Positions 61,721 to 64,000 of a stretch of 64,000 nucleotides of DNA are shown piece after piece. The notes beneath the pieces were generated by a model. That model was not told where the DNA came from. It was given only the letters and a program-made list of their open reading frames with translations, and made no database searches. Position numbers and translations under genes: made by a program. The stretch is from contig JADJWI010000008.1 in assembly GCA_016716435.1 (NCBI GenBank), forward strand, positions 749,501-813,500, written 5' to 3'. Each line of letters begins with the position of its first letter. The first letter of the stretch is position 1. The DNA is from Acidobacteriota bacterium (lineage in GTDB: Bacteria; Acidobacteriota; Blastocatellia; Pyrinomonadales; Pyrinomonadaceae).

Positions 61721-62910
61721 GCGGCGGTTCGGAAAAGGCCATTGAGTGGACCGTCGAGGCGACCGATGGCCGGGCGCGAGCGGGGACGCTTCGCACACGT
61801 CGCTCAGTCATCGAAACGCCGGTATTTATGCCGGTCGGCACGCAGGGCTCGGTCAAGGGCGTGCGGTTCGAGTGGCTTGAGGACGAGCTCGACGCCCGCA
61901 TCATTCTCGGCAATACCTATCATCTTTTCCTTCGGCCCGGGCCGGATGCGATACGAAAGCTCGGCGGGCTTCACAAATTCACCACATGGAAGCGTTCGCT
62001 CCTAACAGACTCCGGCGGTTTCCAGGTTTTCTCGCTTACCGATCTCAGAAAGCTGACCGAGGCAGGCGTCGAATTTCGCTCGCATCTCGACGGAAGCCGG
62101 CAATTCATCTCGCCCGAGGTTTCGATGGAGATACAGGCTGCGCTCGGGGCTGAGATCGTGATGGCATTTGACGAATGCCCGCCCGGGGACGCCGGCCACG
62201 AAAAGACCCGCGAGAGTATGGATCTAACACTCCGCTGGGGCGAGCGTTCGAAGAAGCGGTTCTTTGAATTGCAAGAATCGGGCGAAGATGCAGGCCGACT
62301 TACGGCCGACGGACTTGCCGGCAGACAAGTACTTTTCGGCATCATCCAGGGAGCGGGCCACCACGACCTTCGCAGCGAGAGCCTTGAACGCACCGTCGCC
62401 ATCGGCTTTGACGGCTATGCGATTGGCGGCTTGAGTGTCGGGGAGGCAAAGCCGGTAATGTACGGCGTGCTTGACCACATCGCGCACCAAATGCCCGAGA
62501 ATGCTCCGCGTTACCTGATGGGCGTCGGCACGCCCGAGGATCTGCTCGAAGCCGTCGGCCATGGCGTGGATATGTTCGATTGCGTAATGCCGACGCGAAA
62601 CGGCAGGACCGGCGGCGTCTTCACCTCGCGGGGAAAGATAAACATCCGCAATGCGAAATTTGCCCTCGATGAAGCTCCGCTTGATGACCGTTGCGGCTGC
62701 TCCGTCTGCCGTCGTTACTCGCGGGCATATCTTCGCCATCTCTATCAGGCGGGCGAAATGACGGCCGCGACGATGATCTCGCACCACAACCTTGCGTTCT
62801 ATCTTGATCTGATGCGGGGGGCGAGGGAAGCGATCCGCGAGGGGCGTTACTTGGCCTTCAAACAGGCGCAGCTTGCCGGATTTGCTGAGAATGCCGCTCC
62901 CGACGTTTGA
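61717..62910 (+). CDS. tgt: Queuine tRNA-ribosyltransferase
   Basis: Exchanges G34 of GUN-anticodon tRNAs for the preQ1 base. The 397-residue length fits. The active-site elements are LLTDSGGFQVFSL and DCVMPTRNGRTGG, with the catalytic Asp. The zinc site CGCSVC...YLRHLY is near the end. The order tgt-yajC-secD is a common bacterial one. The YhhQ transporter at 19 kb would supply the precursor. Confidence 0.97.
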   Translation: MSGGSEKAIEWTVEATDGRARAGTLRTRRSVIETPVFMPVGTQGSVKGVRFEWLEDELDARIILGNTYHLFLRPGPDAIRKLGGLHKFTTWKRSLLTDSGGFQVFSLTDLRKLTEAGVEFRSHLDGSRQFISPEVSMEIQAALGAEIVMAFDECPPGDAGHEKTRESMDLTLRWGERSKKRFFELQESGEDAGRLTADGLAGRQVLFGIIQGAGHHDLRSESLERTVAIGFDGYAIGGLSVGEAKPVMYGVLDHIAHQMPENAPRYLMGVGTPEDLLEAVGHGVDMFDCVMPTRNGRTGGVFTSRGKINIRNAKFALDEAPLDDRCGCSVCRRYSRAYLRHLYQAGEMTAATMISHHNLAFYLDLMRGAREAIREGRYLAFKQAQLAGFAENAAPDV

Positions 62911-62965
62911 TAATCAAAGGGCTACTATATAATATGAATCTTTTACTTTCTGGTCGGAACACGCA

Positions 62966-63258
62966 ATGAACCTATTACTCTTTTTTCAGGACGGCGGATT
63001 CTTAGGCGGCTTCGGATTCCTTCTTCCGTTTGTATTGATCTTCGCGATCTTCTATTTTCTGATCATCCTTCCGCAAAAGCGGCAGAGACAGCAGCTTTCG
63101 GAGATGATCGCCGGCCTCAAGATCAATGACGAGGTCGTGACCAATGGCGGTGTGATCGGAAAGATCAAAGAGGTTCGCGAAACGAGTTTCGTTATATTAA
63201 GCGCGGAAAAACGCTGATCGAGATCGGAAAGACTGCCGTCGTCGGCAAAAAGCCGTAA
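62966..63258 (+). pseudogene. yajC: Preprotein translocase subunit YajC (one-base frameshift)
   Basis: Small inner-membrane subunit that works with SecDF. One N-terminal helix (about residues 15-38) and a KQRQQLSEMIAGLKINDEVV domain with VVTNGGVIGKI are present. The open frame stops at 63217 (TGA after an A5 run at about 63207-63212). If one A is added, the frame continues with TLIEIGKTAVVGKKP to the stop at 63258, giving 97 residues as usual. So the gene is intact in homology but short by one base in an A-run, which is typical of a sequencing error. Confidence 0.85.
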
Positions 63259-63312
63259 TCGGGACCTTGAGCCCGAGGCTGACTTCGGACGAGCAAGCAA
63301 TATCGGAATAAT

Positions 63313-64000
63313 ATGAACACCAAGAGTTTGAAAGTACGGACTCTGATCATCCTTGCCGTGACCCTGGCAGGGATCTACTTCGTCTTTGGCCCGCGTCGCA
63401 CCCCGACGGGAGCCGACTTTACTTGGACAGGCATCAAGGCAAATCTTGAACAGAATATCAGCCTCGGCCTTGACCTAAAGGGCGGTACGCATCTCGTAAT
63501 GCGTGTCAAGACGGACGATTACCTCAAGACCCTGACCGAGAATAACGCCCAGGCCGCACTTACCGCCGCTCAGGACGCAAAGCTTCCGGTGGCCGGCAGC
63601 AATGTTGTTGCCGCGGACGGGACTTACGAGATAACGCTAAACCTCGGGCCTGATGCCCAGGGAGCAGCCGTCGCCGAAGAGGTCAAGAAGAAGGTCGATT
63701 TCTTCAATTGGTCTGAGGACGTTTCTGCAACTGCCGTTACCTGGTCGTTGCCCTCGACCGTCCAGACGAACCTCAAGAATCAGGCCGTCGAACAGGCACT
63801 GAGGATCATTGAGAGCCGTATCAACGCATTTGGTGTTAAGGAGCCGACCCTTCAGCGGCACGGTGCCGAAGCTTCGGCACAGATCCTCTTACAAATGCCG
63901 GGCGTCGAAGACCCCGAACGTGTTAAGAAACTGATCGGTGCGGATTCGAACCTGATGCTGATGAAGATCGTCAGCCCGCCGAACCCGTCGCCTGTCCAAA
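63313..64000 (+). CDS. secD: Protein translocase subunit SecD (partial)
   Basis: N-terminal part of SecD, running off the right edge (about 229 residues visible). It starts MNTKSLKVRTLI with a transmembrane helix (about 10-27). The GLDLKGGTHLVM motif of the family, the QALRIIESRINAFGV helix-strand region and a LLQMPGVEDPERVKKLI segment are present. SecDF uses proton flow to pull proteins through the Sec channel. It follows yajC by 54 bases. Confidence 0.95.
   Translation, partial: MNTKSLKVRTLIILAVTLAGIYFVFGPRRTPTGADFTWTGIKANLEQNISLGLDLKGGTHLVMRVKTDDYLKTLTENNAQAALTAAQDAKLPVAGSNVVAADGTYEITLNLGPDAQGAAVAEEVKKKVDFFNWSEDVSATAVTWSLPSTVQTNLKNQAVEQALRIIESRINAFGVKEPTLQRHGAEASAQILLQMPGVEDPERVKKLIGADSNLMLMKIVSPPNPSPVQ

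Overview
The window looks like a chromosomal segment of an Acidobacteriota bacterium, most likely class Blastocatellia (Pyrinomonadaceae-like). This is inferred from family content, not from a marker-gene tree. The pointers are a secreted VWFA protein of the acidobacterial type, many small zinc-ribbon and membrane proteins typical of that group, and a diderm toolkit (ExbD, KdsD, porin-like barrels, lipoproteins, PspA, SecD/YajC). MurE carries the DNPR motif of meso-diaminopimelate ligases. I see no rRNA, CRISPR array, insertion sequence, prophage or plasmid function.

Layout. Bases 1-3.4 kb hold a leftward block: a 7TM-type histidine kinase cut by the window edge, a DUF2490-like barrel and two overlapping membrane proteins. 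At 3.5-4.0 kb a consensus sigma-54 promoter drives a 71-residue orphan protein that ends in a good terminator. Next come an SDR and an MBL-fold enzyme, two overlapping small basic ORFs (one GTG-started), a zinc-ribbon protein with an SLBB polysaccharide-export protein, and a secreted matrixin-type protease. At 10.0-10.2 kb there is a structured, terminator-bearing leader RNA before a large APC permease. Then purD, a leftward run aroC-DMT transporter-rsmD-recG-queuosine transporter-rpsT-J protein-exbD-pabB, and an APC permease with PilZ. After that come murE, tRNA-Leu(UAG), the tig-clpP-clpX protein-quality cluster and a porin-like protein, and tRNA-Arg(ACG).

The 32-48 kb part is regulatory and envelope-related: a VWFA protein, a Ser/Thr kinase followed by a TPR protein, an ECF sigma factor with a zinc-finger anti-sigma and a sigma-E-like promoter in front, TPR/YfgM-like proteins, a PilT-family ATPase, a PspA pair and two ATP-grasp proteins. 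From 49.0 to 55.3 kb one very large alpha-2-macroglobulin gene (thioester CSEQ) is split by two one-base losses. The right end holds an HExxH protein, kdsD, a secreted protein and a lipoprotein. It closes with an overlapping operon der - MauE/thioredoxin fusion - tgt, followed by yajC (also one base short) and secD, which runs off the window.

How the genes work together: tig/clpP/clpX handle nascent-chain folding and proteolysis. The queuosine transporter (19 kb) and tgt (61.7 kb) suggest salvage of a queuosine precursor. Sigma and anti-sigma factor form a cell-envelope-type stress switch. PspA, A2M, YajC/SecD and the TPR proteins serve the envelope. The three apparent one-base losses lie in or beside short repeats and break otherwise well-conserved genes, so sequencing error is the simplest explanation. 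The most interesting unexplained element is the RNA leader at about 10.01-10.21 kb, whose second hairpin loop is perfectly complementary over 7 bases to its own terminator.
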